Source of the DNA: Pseudomonadales bacterium
GTDB lineage: Bacteria > Pseudomonadota > Gammaproteobacteria > Pseudomonadales > Azotimanducaceae
Assembly (NCBI GenBank): GCA_029251375.1
Contig: JAQXDL010000023.1
Span: 47,011-111,010 of the forward strand
Direction of reading: 5' to 3'
Length of the DNA stretch: 64,000 nt
In this document: positions 9,158 to 18,014 of the stretch, piece after piece
How the letters are laid out: every line of letters starts with the position of its first letter
How positions within the stretch are numbered: position 1 is the stretch's first letter
Translations under genes and position numbers: made by a program
The notes under the pieces: model-generated
What the model was told of the DNA's origin: nothing
Database searches by the model: none
Seen by the model: only the letters and a program-made list of their open reading frames with translations

Positions 9158-9754
9158 TCAAGATTCAGAACTTGACAGCCATTTTTCACCCGTCGGGGCC
9201 TTGTAAGTCGCCATTTGTTCAAGCAGCAACTCTGCTTGGCTATCAACTAGTAACATATTACGTTGTTCGGCTTTGACGAACTGCTGTTCGACAGAGTGAT
9301 TAATAAAGCCAATCAACTGATCGAAGTAACCTTGGATATTCAACAGTCCGATAGGTTTCTGATGAAGTCCAAGTTGAGACCAAGTTAGAATTTCGAACAA
9401 CTCCTCCAAAGTCCCAAGTCCGCCGGGTAATGCAATAAAGCCCTGAGATAACTCTTCCATCAATGATTTACGCTCGTGCATAGACTTGACGATTTTCAAA
9501 TCGGTCAATCCATAATGGGCAACTTCTTTCCTCGCTAAGACTTCAGGAATAACACCAATCACCTCTCCACCGGACGCCAGCACGGCATCCGCAACAGCAC
9601 CCATAACGCCAATACTCGCGCCGCCATAGACCAAACCAATATCCTGTTCTGCCATTGTTCGCCCGAGTTCGTACGCGGCCGCTAAATACGCACCACCTTT
9701 GCCCGAACTTGAGCCGCAGTAAACACAGATATAATGCGGTTTTTTTTCCATCAA
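9158..9754 (-). CDS. LOG-family nucleoside monophosphate phosphoribohydrolase (TIGR00730 type)
   Basis: This 198-residue Rossmann-fold protein has the CVYCGSSSG start (10-18), GLVYGGASIGVMG, the MHERK catalytic segment (92-96) and PGGLGTLEE (110-118). These are diagnostic of LOG proteins, which release adenine or related bases from nucleoside 5'-monophosphates; in plants and plant-associated microbes this activates cytokinins. It lies directly upstream of ppnN on the same strand, so two different nucleotide-cleaving enzymes of one fold sit side by side. Confidence 0.92.
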   Translation of the reverse strand: MMEKKPHYICVYCGSSSGKGGAYLAAAYELGRTMAEQDIGLVYGGASIGVMGAVADAVLASGGEVIGVIPEVLARKEVAHYGLTDLKIVKSMHERKSLMEELSQGFIALPGGLGTLEELFEILTWSQLGLHQKPIGLLNIQGYFDQLIGFINHSVEQQFVKAEQRNMLLVDSQAELLLEQMATYKAPTGEKWLSSSES

Positions 9755-9814
9755 AGCCTTCCTAAGATTTATACACCCAATCGATCATTCTATAAAAAAA
9801 GCACAACAAGCATG

Positions 9815-10228
9815 CTAGCCCAACCTAAAGGGATGACCTTCGGCATGCTCAATTAGGTCCCAAAGATTACCATAGGGATCTGCAAACACCGCTACTGTAC
9901 CGTAAGGTTGCTGCAGCGGCTCTCTAACAAACTTCACGCCCGCTTCGTTTAACATTTGGTAGTCACGCCAGAAATCGTCCGTGCCTAAAAATAGCCAGAC
10001 ACGACCCGCACCCTGTTGACCGATCGCAGCGAGCTCTTCAGGGGTTTTCGCCTCTGCCAGACAAATAGCGCAACCGCCTTTACCTTTCGGCGAGATGACA
10101 ACCCAACGTTTATTTTCTTCAGGTATGGGTGTGTCCTCAAGCAATTCAAAGCCCAACGTGTCGACATAAAATGCGATTGCCTCATCATAGGACGCGACGA
10201 TGAGTGAAATTTGAAACAGAGACTGCAT
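9815..10228 (-). CDS. VOC-superfamily (glyoxalase/dioxygenase-like) protein
   Basis: A 137-residue single-module vicinal-oxygen-chelate protein. It has an N-terminal DEAIAFYVDTLGFELLED segment, a central CAICLAEA strand and a C-terminal FADPYGNLWDLIEH metal-ligand segment ending in the typical glutamate. Such proteins bind a divalent metal and act on small thiol adducts, catechols or act as resistance binders; no substrate can be assigned. It is only 15 bp downstream of the MFS gene on the same strand, suggesting cotranscription. Confidence 0.85.
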   Translation of the reverse strand: MQSLFQISLIVASYDEAIAFYVDTLGFELLEDTPIPEENKRWVVISPKGKGGCAICLAEAKTPEELAAIGQQGAGRVWLFLGTDDFWRDYQMLNEAGVKFVREPLQQPYGTVAVFADPYGNLWDLIEHAEGHPFRLG

Positions 10229-10243
10229 GACGATGCCTTCTTA

Positions 10244-11398
10244 TTATTTAAGCAAATTTGATCGCGAGGGAATCAACAGTAGTAGGCAAATAGCCATACC
10301 AACAAGCGTACCCCAAGCAAGTGCGGTGATACCCCAAAGACTAACGATAAAACCGGCCGTAATCGCAGCCCAGGCAAAACCGCTGGTCAACAGCGGCGAT
10401 GCGATAGCAGCCCACTGACCTTCATCATCCAGTGAGCCGGATAGCGCAAGTAGAATAGGAAAGTTGAACTGCAATGAGAATATTGCCGGTATCAGTGCAA
10501 ACATAAACACCCATTGCGATTCCGCATGAATGGCAAAGTACCAGCCAGCGCCACAGGTAATAAACGCACATGCTAAGGGTTTTATCGAACCATACCGGCT
10601 ACTACACCATCCGCCTAAAGGACAGGCAACGGCCGAAAACAAAACGAGTGTACCGATAAAAGAGCCAGCCGTGCCGTAATCCATACCCAAGTCAATCGCA
10701 ATAGAGAACATAAACGCAAACCCCATGCCACTGGCAGTAACAAAGATAATTCCCATTGCCACCACCGCAATCGGACGCAATGACAATATCAGCTTAGAGT
10801 GCCTTACCAACCCCTCATTATCATCGTCTGCCAAGTCTTCTTGGTAAAACAACATCAAACAAACAAAGACGAGTGAAACAGTTGCGGCAAACATATAGCC
10901 ACCTTGCAGCCCTGCGTAACTGACCGCAAAGCCGACGCCGGTAATCATGAATGACATAAACAAAACCGCCGTCATATCAACAAAGCCAAACAATTGATCA
11001 GGCGATTGTGTTGTTGCCACGCGCTTAGAGGTTGCACCCATGAGTATGCCAACAGACACACCGCAGACAAATTGAAGCACCAAGATCAGATATATCTGGC
11101 TGAAAAAATAGGCACTTAACAGTTCGCCTGCAATTAATAAGCTGCCAAACATCAATGCCAATTTACGCATCGAGATATGATTGACCAAACGTCTTGCAAC
11201 AAACGAAGCACAGGCAATGCCGACAAACGGCATGGCAACAATCAAACCGGCTACGGATTCATTCAAGCCGACCTGCTCAATGAAGCGTGTTAGCAGCACA
11301 GGTTTCATCGCACTGAACAACGTTGACAGGCTAAAGGCAGCACCGCCAGCAACTAACAAAGGAAGGTAGATAACGATTCGATTTAAGGCTTCTTTCAA
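10244..11398 (-). CDS. Major facilitator superfamily transporter
   Basis: A 384-residue integral inner-membrane protein made almost entirely of hydrophobic segments, consistent with about 12 helices. The charged loop between helices 2 and 3 contains RRLVNHISMRK. A longer hydrophilic loop in the middle (YQEDLADDDNEGLVRHSK) separates the two six-helix halves. No substrate motif is recognised. Position in a nucleobase cluster suggests a purine or related metabolite, but this is inference. It shares a strand with the VOC gene downstream and the oxygenase upstream. Confidence 0.85.
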   Translation of the reverse strand: MKEALNRIVIYLPLLVAGGAAFSLSTLFSAMKPVLLTRFIEQVGLNESVAGLIVAMPFVGIACASFVARRLVNHISMRKLALMFGSLLIAGELLSAYFFSQIYLILVLQFVCGVSVGILMGATSKRVATTQSPDQLFGFVDMTAVLFMSFMITGVGFAVSYAGLQGGYMFAATVSLVFVCLMLFYQEDLADDDNEGLVRHSKLILSLRPIAVVAMGIIFVTASGMGFAFMFSIAIDLGMDYGTAGSFIGTLVLFSAVACPLGGWCSSRYGSIKPLACAFITCGAGWYFAIHAESQWVFMFALIPAIFSLQFNFPILLALSGSLDDEGQWAAIASPLLTSGFAWAAITAGFIVSLWGITALAWGTLVGMAICLLLLIPSRSNLLK

Positions 11399-11492
11399 AA
11401 TGTGGGGGTTTCTCTCTTAGTCTGTTCGGATTTTTTAGTTTGTGGCGATTCCAACGTTCGTGATGTGGCGTGCGAATAACGGCGTCGCACTA

Positions 11493-12419
11493 TCAGCTTG
11501 AACCGGCGCCCTTATGAGTTGCCTCAATACGTTCCTGAATATGCTCTCCGGCTGTAATTGTATCGAATCGACTTGGGCGATCGCGACTTATACAACTCGG
11601 CAATACATCAACTTGCGTTGCACTATCAGGGTCAACAAACATCGCAATTGAAAATCGGGCTTTATGACCGATCTTCGGTTTAACACGATGCGGTGTTGAC
11701 CGATAAATGCCATTAGTCCACCTCTCGAGCAGGTCACCTGAATTCACAACGATTGACGTCGGCACCGGTTCAACAGCAATCCAGTTACCATTTGCATCGC
11801 TCACTTCCAGCCCGCCGACATCGTCTTGAAACAATAACGTGAGCAGACCATAGTCAGTGTGTTCGCCAGCACCCAATTGGGATTCTGCAATTTCATCAAC
11901 ACCGCTATCGGGATAGTACAGTAGCCTTAAGGTCACGTTTTCGCCGCGGTGCTTGTTGACAAAAAAATCTTCATCTACATCTAGTGCGCTCGCCAGAATT
12001 CGTTGCATTCGATGAGCGCCCTGCAGGCACTCCGCATAAAAGTGTGTCATTAACCTTCTGAAATCGTCCGAAGGCCAGCGATTATCGCCGGGACCGTGAT
12101 TCAAAATATCACGCATCGTAAAGGTTTCTTTTAAGTCAGCGGGTTTGCTCGGGTCAAGATGTTCAGCACCAAAGCCTTGGTAGCCAAAATTCTCGCTAGC
12201 GGACAGATAGGCAGATTTCATTTTGGTATCTAAATCTGAGGCGAAAAATTGCTGACTGGCGGCAAAGACTCGCTCAAGCAGACCCTGTGAAATACCCAGA
12301 TCGGACACCGACATAAAGCCAACATCCTTCAATGCCAAACTCATCTGTGCAGCGATCTTTTCAACCGCATCGGAGCCATTTAAATCGTAATCTTTAAAAC
12401 TAATGAGAGGTACTTGCAT
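11493..12419 (-). CDS. 2-oxoglutarate/Fe(II) oxygenase, isopenicillin-N-synthase-like
   Basis: A 308-residue double-stranded beta-helix oxygenase. The iron ligands are H187 and D189 in GEHTDYG and H244 in STPHRV; the 2-oxoglutarate carboxylate would be held by R255-x-S257 in KARFSIAMF. The N-terminal DIOX_N-like part contains DVGFMSVSD. Bacterial members hydroxylate or ring-expand varied small molecules. Being inside the purine cluster, it could act on a nucleobase, but the sequence does not show the substrate. Confidence 0.88.
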   Translation of the reverse strand: MQVPLISFKDYDLNGSDAVEKIAAQMSLALKDVGFMSVSDLGISQGLLERVFAASQQFFASDLDTKMKSAYLSASENFGYQGFGAEHLDPSKPADLKETFTMRDILNHGPGDNRWPSDDFRRLMTHFYAECLQGAHRMQRILASALDVDEDFFVNKHRGENVTLRLLYYPDSGVDEIAESQLGAGEHTDYGLLTLLFQDDVGGLEVSDANGNWIAVEPVPTSIVVNSGDLLERWTNGIYRSTPHRVKPKIGHKARFSIAMFVDPDSATQVDVLPSCISRDRPSRFDTITAGEHIQERIEATHKGAGSS

Positions 12420-12767
12420 ATTTCAAGCGCTCCTAAACTGACTACGAAGATGGTAATGGCGTGCCTGCCTTGACCGACTGCCAGTTATTTCCAGCCCTTA
12501 CAATATCAGCGTGGTGGGAAGTCGGCAATCAGGACCGAGCATTGCGACTAGACGATCGAATATTGCGCGCATCATAAAAACTGATAACCACTATGACTGT
12601 GAGAAATAAATATCCTTCGTTACGAACGATGATAGTGTGATCGAATCACAATTCACGTTATTCTCTGACAGTAAGCTAAGTGGCAATACGGCGGTAATGG
12701 TTTATTCGTGAGCCATGCTTAGTTAAACGAAACATTTACCTAACTCAATCTCGCTAGAATGTAATTT
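12420..12767. other. Divergent promoter region between oxygenase and phosphoribosyltransferase
   Basis: This 348-bp AT-rich gap separates two divergent genes and should hold both promoters. A TAGAAT -10-like hexamer at 12755-12760 lies just before the phosphoribosyltransferase gene. No RutR-type palindrome, RNA gene or ORF was recognised here. Confidence 0.5.
12755..12767 (+). promoter_or_regulatory. Possible -10 element giving a leaderless mRNA
   Basis: TAGAAT at 12755-12760 matches the TATAAT consensus at four of six positions and ends 7 bp before the ATG. A -35 is weak (ACATTT, 17 bp upstream). Initiation from this element would place the transcript start at or next to the A of the ATG. 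No Shine-Dalgarno precedes the ATG, which fits a leaderless message. Confidence 0.35.
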
Positions 12768-13349
12768 ATGGAAAAGACCTATATTACCGCTGATGATCTG
12801 CTGCTGGATTCCATCAAGTTGGCAGAACAGATATACACGCGAGGCTGTCGGCCTCATTTCATCATCGGCGTCTGGCGCGGCGGCACCCCCACAGGTATTG
12901 CCGTGCAGGAATTTCTGGATTATATGGGCGTGGAAACCGACCACATCGCCATCCGTACCTCTTCTTACTATGGAATAGACCAACAATCGAAAGAAATACA
13001 TGTCCACGGCCTAGACTATGTCATTGACAACGTTGAGGCAGATCAGGAATTGCTAATTGTTGACGATGTATTCGACTCAGGTCGGTCTATCAACGCCATC
13101 ATCGAGAAACTCAAACAGCGATGCCGCAGAAATATGCCAGAGACTGTCAAGGTCGCGTGTCCATGGTACAAACCCAGTCGAAACGTCACTGGCATCACCC
13201 CAGACTTCTACATGCATGCGACAGACAAGTGGCTGGTGTTTCCGCATGAACTCCAAGGCTTGTCACTTGATGAAATCAAAGAAGGTAAAGGGCCAGAATT
13301 TGCAGAAATAATCGCACGGGCAAATGAAGCTCAGCAAGCACAAAGCTAA
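12768..13349 (+). CDS. Purine phosphoribosyltransferase-family protein
   Basis: A 193-residue type I phosphoribosyltransferase with the PRPP-binding loop LLIVDDVFDSGRS (95-107) and a pyrophosphate-loop-like GVWRGGTPTG (34-43). The family joins a base to PRPP; the overall pattern resembles hypoxanthine/xanthine-guanine enzymes, including the late WLVFPHEL hood-like segment. It probably salvages bases released by the nucleosidases encoded nearby. The start ATG lacks a ribosome site and lies immediately after a -10-like element. A predicted hairpin follows the stop. Confidence 0.82.
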   Translation: MEKTYITADDLLLDSIKLAEQIYTRGCRPHFIIGVWRGGTPTGIAVQEFLDYMGVETDHIAIRTSSYYGIDQQSKEIHVHGLDYVIDNVEADQELLIVDDVFDSGRSINAIIEKLKQRCRRNMPETVKVACPWYKPSRNVTGITPDFYMHATDKWLVFPHELQGLSLDEIKEGKGPEFAEIIARANEAQQAQS

Positions 13350-13389
13350 ACCCAAGCTCGCTAATCTAGAATAAAGATTGGTGGGCTTT
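13348..13389. terminator. Possible bidirectional terminator hairpin
   Basis: CTAATCT (13361-13367) pairs with AGATTGG (13375-13381) around a 7-nt loop. Outer arms AAACCCA (13348-13354) and TGGGcTTT (13382-13389) can extend the structure. It lies between convergent genes. The T-run is short on both strands, so termination strength is uncertain. Confidence 0.45.
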
Positions 13390-13390
13390 G

Positions 13391-15085
13391 TTAGGGCACT
13401 AAGCGCAGATATCTAAGATCAGCATAACCTCGCACCGGTTGCCACAGAAAACCGCGCAGGCTGGGATGGACTATGGCTGCACCATAGGATTCAAACAGGG
13501 GTAACACCGTCACCTTCTCATCGAATAAATTTTGAACCTGCGCGACGGCAGCGACTCGCGCGGCCTGATCGAGCGCTGAGATATTGGTTTGGTAAAGCGC
13601 CGCCATATCTTCTCCCGCGTAAAGCCCTTCAAAGATAGCTCTAAAGTCAGGGTTAGCCATAAATGAAATCTGGTCCATCGGATCATCCACATCAACCGGC
13701 CACGTTATCAACGTCATATCGGACGTACCTTTGCGCCATTTCTCAACCATCATTTGTGTCGTCTGTGGGTCGATCTTCACATCGACCCCCAAGCCCTTGA
13801 GTTGATGCGCAAAGTACTCTGCAATTCGTCGATAAAGTCGACTGTCGTTAATCGTCATGGTGAGTGTTAGAGGCCTATCTAAATCAGCCGGTTGCAAGCC
13901 CCCGCTATCTTTCGCGAAGTCTTGCCTTGCTTTGGCGAGATAATCGGCTGCCTTTTTCATATCCTGCTGATGACTTTTGGGCGGTCTAAGGTCGTGAAAT
14001 TTTTCATCGCCAATGGTTAGCCAATCATGGAACATCGAGTCGGCGACTCGTGTGCCCGGACTGGCGACAACACGATTAACAATTTCATCTTTGTCGATGG
14101 CATAACTGATGGCCTTTCTCAGATTAATATTCGCGCTCTTCATTTCTTTGCGGTGGCTAAACTGCAGATGGAATAAATGTCCTGTCGGAAATGTTCGAAG
14201 TCTCAAATTTGACTCCAGCGCACTGCGTATCGCGTCACGGTCTAGAATCGCCAGCGCAACATCGCCGGATCGGTATAAATTCAACTGCGTTGCACTATCA
14301 CTACCAATATAGCTGAAATTAATCTGTTCAAGTCCGGCTTCAAGTTTGTCCCAGTAAAAAGGCTGACGAACCAACTGAATCTGTTTACCCCGCTGCCAAT
14401 GCGAGATCTTGAATCGACCATTAGCTAAATGCGCTTCGGCAGAGGTACCATATTTTTCACCAACCCAGTTGTAAAAAGACGGGTTAATTGGGTAGAAGAT
14501 TGAGTTCGTCATCAGCTTCAAACACCAACCACATGGGTGTGCTAACTGAACAACGAATTGATCGGTGGCTGGCGCGCTCACCCCTAAGGATTCGACCGGC
14601 AACTCCCCTTTAAGAATCTCGGATGCATTTAAAATCGGCGACGCCAGGTTGGCAGAAGGAGATGCTGTGCCAGGACGCAGCAGCTGCTGCCAGGCGAACA
14701 CAAAATCAGCGGCGGTAACCGGCTCACCATTTTGCCAGCGAGCGTCTTTGCGCAACCAAAAACGAATCTCTTTACTATCCATCTCCCAGCGCTCAGCGAC
14801 GCCACCGACTAAGCGACGCCGACTGTCATATCTCAACAAGCCTTCTTGCAACAGCACCATCAGTTGCGCCGTGTAGCTGACACTTTCAGCCGTTAGTGTG
14901 TTTAGGCTACTTGGTTCCGCACTCAGGCTGACGTTAATACTGTGGTTATCGGCATCGACCCCAGCGGTACTATCGGCCAGGGCACCATTGAGATTAGCAA
15001 CAATGCCAAACACCAGCAGACAATGCCGCCAAATCCTGGTGAGTTGTGTTAGACGTAAACCTAAGCCTGTTACTAATTTCATCAA
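13391..15085 (-). CDS. Peptide/oligopeptide ABC transporter substrate-binding protein
   Basis: A 564-residue periplasmic solute-binding protein of the OppA/DppA class (SBP_bac_5). A long N-terminus with a hydrophobic core (HCLLVFGIVANLNGALAD) looks like a signal peptide. Conserved early segments are LRYDSRRRLVGGVAERWEM and WRQN-type WQNGEPVTAADFVFAWQQLL, followed by the FAW...LRPGTASP pattern of oligopeptide binders. No permease or ATPase gene lies nearby, so it is an orphan binding protein. The ligand is likely a short peptide, but not established. A start further downstream in the long leader is possible. Confidence 0.87.
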   Translation of the reverse strand: MMKLVTGLGLRLTQLTRIWRHCLLVFGIVANLNGALADSTAGVDADNHSINVSLSAEPSSLNTLTAESVSYTAQLMVLLQEGLLRYDSRRRLVGGVAERWEMDSKEIRFWLRKDARWQNGEPVTAADFVFAWQQLLRPGTASPSANLASPILNASEILKGELPVESLGVSAPATDQFVVQLAHPCGWCLKLMTNSIFYPINPSFYNWVGEKYGTSAEAHLANGRFKISHWQRGKQIQLVRQPFYWDKLEAGLEQINFSYIGSDSATQLNLYRSGDVALAILDRDAIRSALESNLRLRTFPTGHLFHLQFSHRKEMKSANINLRKAISYAIDKDEIVNRVVASPGTRVADSMFHDWLTIGDEKFHDLRPPKSHQQDMKKAADYLAKARQDFAKDSGGLQPADLDRPLTLTMTINDSRLYRRIAEYFAHQLKGLGVDVKIDPQTTQMMVEKWRKGTSDMTLITWPVDVDDPMDQISFMANPDFRAIFEGLYAGEDMAALYQTNISALDQAARVAAVAQVQNLFDEKVTVLPLFESYGAAIVHPSLRGFLWQPVRGYADLRYLRLVP

Positions 15086-15204
15086 AGCGTGTCTGAAAAA
15101 TATTCAGCACAAGTGTGGTTGATCACAGATCGATAAGTCAATCATCGCAATTGATAGAGGCCAATAGGTCTCTCACAAACTGACCTGTAAACAAACAGAA
15201 GCGT

Positions 15205-16977
15205 TTATTTACTAGCGATTGAAAAATTATGAGCAACGAGGGATAGGTTGGGGTTATAAGAAGCATCAGGCTGTGTGTCGGTATGCCAAGTCTCTTTCAT
15301 ATACTCAATTTCTTTTTGAAAACGCTCGAAACCTTCACCCGAGCTATCTGATCCGCGCGTTAGAGATTCGTAGTGCAAAAGCTCGACATTCGCCAACCAA
15401 AGATTCCGAACGCCAGACTGTTGGACTTTAAGACACAGATCCACATCATTGAACGCAACCTGCAAGTTCTCCTCTTCAAAGCCTCCAACCTCAAGAAACT
15501 TAACTTTTTTAATCGCCATACAAGCTGCTGTAACTGCTTGATAATTTTGATTGGAGATCAGTCGTGACATGAACCCTTCGTCGTCTCTTTCAGAAAATTT
15601 AAAACAGTGATCCGCAACTCCACCATAACCAATAAGCACACCTGCATGTTGGATTTGACCGTTTGGGTAAAGTAATTTTGCTCCAACACAGCCGATGTTT
15701 GGACGCGCCGCATTACTCACCATTTGCGTCAGCCAATCATCACTTAGAACTTCAATGTCATTGTTTAGAAACAGAAGAATTTCGCCTTTGGCATGAGTCA
15801 CCGCGAAGTTATTAATGGCTGAATAGTTAAAAGGCTCATTATATTTAATAACCCGTGCGATTCCTGCATCAGAAATACTTTGAAAGTAAGCTAGCGCCTC
15901 TGGGTCGTCGGATTGGTTGTCCACTAACAAAATTTCGAAATTAGAATAACCTGCCGAATTCATAATTGAATCGATGCACTGTTGGGTTATTTCAAGCGCA
16001 TTACGTGTCGGGATGATGATACTGACCAACGGCTTTTGCTCTAGTTCCCATTGCGCAGATCTTATTCCCTCAGAGGATATATTAAATGCACTGATAGGGA
16101 GTTTTGGCTGAATCAGGCTAACCGTCAATTCTGCCTCTCGCAGTCGCAAAGATTTGGTCGCATTTTCAGGTAGATAGGGAAACTGGAAAAGTGACAGAGG
16201 AATATGTACGACAGCGCCATCAAGTTCTTCATCGGCAAATAGTGACGCTAAAAGTTGAAACGCTACGTCATCATAGTTTCCCATGAAAACTGGATATTCA
16301 GTCTGAAAAACGCGTATGTTAAAAAGTGCACTTCGGCCAATGTAATTGACTGATAAAAAGTAATCGGGATTCCAGTCGGGCTTCAATTGAGGATTCATCG
16401 GCTTATCGAATTTATCTCTATGGTCATGGTCCGTATACACCACATTAGGCTGACTAGCTTCGTTTAGGAACCGGGAAAGGTATCCAAGGCAGTCGCCACT
16501 CAACTGATCCCCTGCTTCCAAGAACATAACGTAACTGGTTGAGGATTCAGCCTTATCAAGGGCTTGTCGTAGATCATGCAACTGATTAAAACGCGTGACG
16601 TAATGCTTATCATCGATTATTTCAGCAGTGGACTCGTTCTCTTTGCCGAGCAGCGCAACCAGCAAATCTGGGTATTGTTGATCTGCAATACTGTCAAGGG
16701 TCTGCCGAACAAGCGCAGTTTGCCGCACATCCGCCAGAACGATGACAAATCGACAGTTCTGCGGCTGATTTTCTGCGACAAAGCGGCTGATCTCTTGGTC
16801 TTGGCGAAGCAAAAGTTGCTCGTAGGCTTTAAGAGACTGCACACCGTCGCGAAAATGCACATATCCTCGGTGCAACTTCTTGATGAGCGGATGACTGTTA
16901 ACGACCTTCATCTTAAATTGCAGAGGGAAGAGCTGAGTCAATCGGAGAATCTTGTTTATCAAAGTAACAACTACCAA
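15205..16977 (-). CDS. Family 2 glycosyltransferase with degenerate N-terminal GT-A region
   Basis: A 590-residue protein whose C-terminal half (from about residue 317) is a clear GT2 catalytic domain: VSIIIPTRN start, LLVDNQSDD nucleotide-binding segment, FLNNDIEVL metal/UDP motif (about 403-411) and an acceptor-side VAFNDVDLCLKV. Residues 75-280 resemble a second, diverged GT-A-like domain (FVIVLADVRQ...YVMFLEAGDQL...YTDHDH). Two-domain proteins of this type build cell-surface polysaccharide or O-antigen. The first in-frame start may be upstream of the true one. It diverges from two further GT2 genes, suggesting a small surface-glycan locus. Confidence 0.87.
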   Translation of the reverse strand: MVVVTLINKILRLTQLFPLQFKMKVVNSHPLIKKLHRGYVHFRDGVQSLKAYEQLLLRQDQEISRFVAENQPQNCRFVIVLADVRQTALVRQTLDSIADQQYPDLLVALLGKENESTAEIIDDKHYVTRFNQLHDLRQALDKAESSTSYVMFLEAGDQLSGDCLGYLSRFLNEASQPNVVYTDHDHRDKFDKPMNPQLKPDWNPDYFLSVNYIGRSALFNIRVFQTEYPVFMGNYDDVAFQLLASLFADEELDGAVVHIPLSLFQFPYLPENATKSLRLREAELTVSLIQPKLPISAFNISSEGIRSAQWELEQKPLVSIIIPTRNALEITQQCIDSIMNSAGYSNFEILLVDNQSDDPEALAYFQSISDAGIARVIKYNEPFNYSAINNFAVTHAKGEILLFLNNDIEVLSDDWLTQMVSNAARPNIGCVGAKLLYPNGQIQHAGVLIGYGGVADHCFKFSERDDEGFMSRLISNQNYQAVTAACMAIKKVKFLEVGGFEEENLQVAFNDVDLCLKVQQSGVRNLWLANVELLHYESLTRGSDSSGEGFERFQKEIEYMKETWHTDTQPDASYNPNLSLVAHNFSIASK

Positions 16978-17163
16978 GTGGGCTGTAAGGGCATGAATGA
17001 GATACGACTATTCTAACTGTTGGGTCATCTCTATGAAACCAATCAGATACAGTGTCGTTTTAAGTCCCATTAATTTAAGCTACTCGACATCTCAAACCTA
17101 AAGCAAAAACGGCTATACAGCGTATTCAATGAAATTGGCAACCTCCGTTAAGAAGATCACAGT

Positions 17164-18009
17164 ATGACTGTCGAGAGTATCGTCGGGATTTCTGTGTACG
17201 CGCTAGACAATCCAGCTTGGGTAAAAGAGTCAATACAGAGCATATTGAATCAAACCTATCAGGATTTTCTACTTGGGGTTTACATTGATGGTCACGTCGA
17301 TGAAGACATGCAGGCTGTTATATCGAGCTACCAAGATCATCCTAAAATTGTCCTATTCCCCAATGATAAGCCTCTCGGACTCGCACAGGGCATCAATCAT
17401 TTAATGACCTGGGGACGAAAACTCTCTGCGGAATACTATTTCCGCATGGATGCAGACGATGTTGCACTTCCTGACAGGCTTGAGAAACAAATTACCTATT
17501 TGACATTAAATTCCACGACCGGCGTTCTAGGCGGAGCGATGATGGAGTTTAGTGGCGCATATGCAGGAAGCGATACCTTATATACTGGGAAACGAGAGCT
17601 GCCACTTGCTCATGAGCAGATCGTTTCAATGTTGCCAAAAATCTCTCCCCTTAACCACCCCACAGTCTGTTTCAGATATTCATCAGTTCCGGTTGATGCG
17701 CTATACGAAACCGACTCAGGTCTAGCAGAAGACTACCGGCTATGGGTAAACCTAGTCATGCTAAACGTTCAATTTGCCAATCTTCCTGATATCCTTGTCG
17801 CCTTTAGAATCACACCCAACTTCTATCAGCGAAGATCAATTGCGCGTGCATGGAGTGACTACAAGGCTCGAATGTACGCGATAAAAACATTAGATCAACA
17901 AAGCATCACGAATTGGCTCTTTGCCCTTGGGGTTTTGATGATTAGACTTATGCCCTCCGGAGTAGTGAAGTTTGTTTACCGATTTAGACATCACCTTAAT
18001 AAGGCTTAG
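17164..18009 (+). CDS. Family 2 glycosyltransferase
   Basis: A 281-residue GT-A glycosyltransferase. The start VGISVYALDNPAWVKESI and ILNQTYQDF are typical of the GT2 nucleotide-sugar fold. FRMDADDVALPDR (around residues 97-109) carries the metal-binding DxD-type motif, and ETDSGLAEDYRLW is the late catalytic/acceptor segment. A weakly hydrophobic C-terminus may touch the membrane. Donor and acceptor are unknown. The next glycosyltransferase starts 5 bp after its stop, so the two are cotranscribed. Confidence 0.88.
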   Translation: MTVESIVGISVYALDNPAWVKESIQSILNQTYQDFLLGVYIDGHVDEDMQAVISSYQDHPKIVLFPNDKPLGLAQGINHLMTWGRKLSAEYYFRMDADDVALPDRLEKQITYLTLNSTTGVLGGAMMEFSGAYAGSDTLYTGKRELPLAHEQIVSMLPKISPLNHPTVCFRYSSVPVDALYETDSGLAEDYRLWVNLVMLNVQFANLPDILVAFRITPNFYQRRSIARAWSDYKARMYAIKTLDQQSITNWLFALGVLMIRLMPSGVVKFVYRFRHHLNKA

Positions 18010-18014
18010 CTGAA

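Noticed and set aside
11470..11490. Hairpin GTGCGA/TCGCAC after the oxygenase gene
   Set aside because: Only a 6-bp stem with no following T-run, so not called a terminator.
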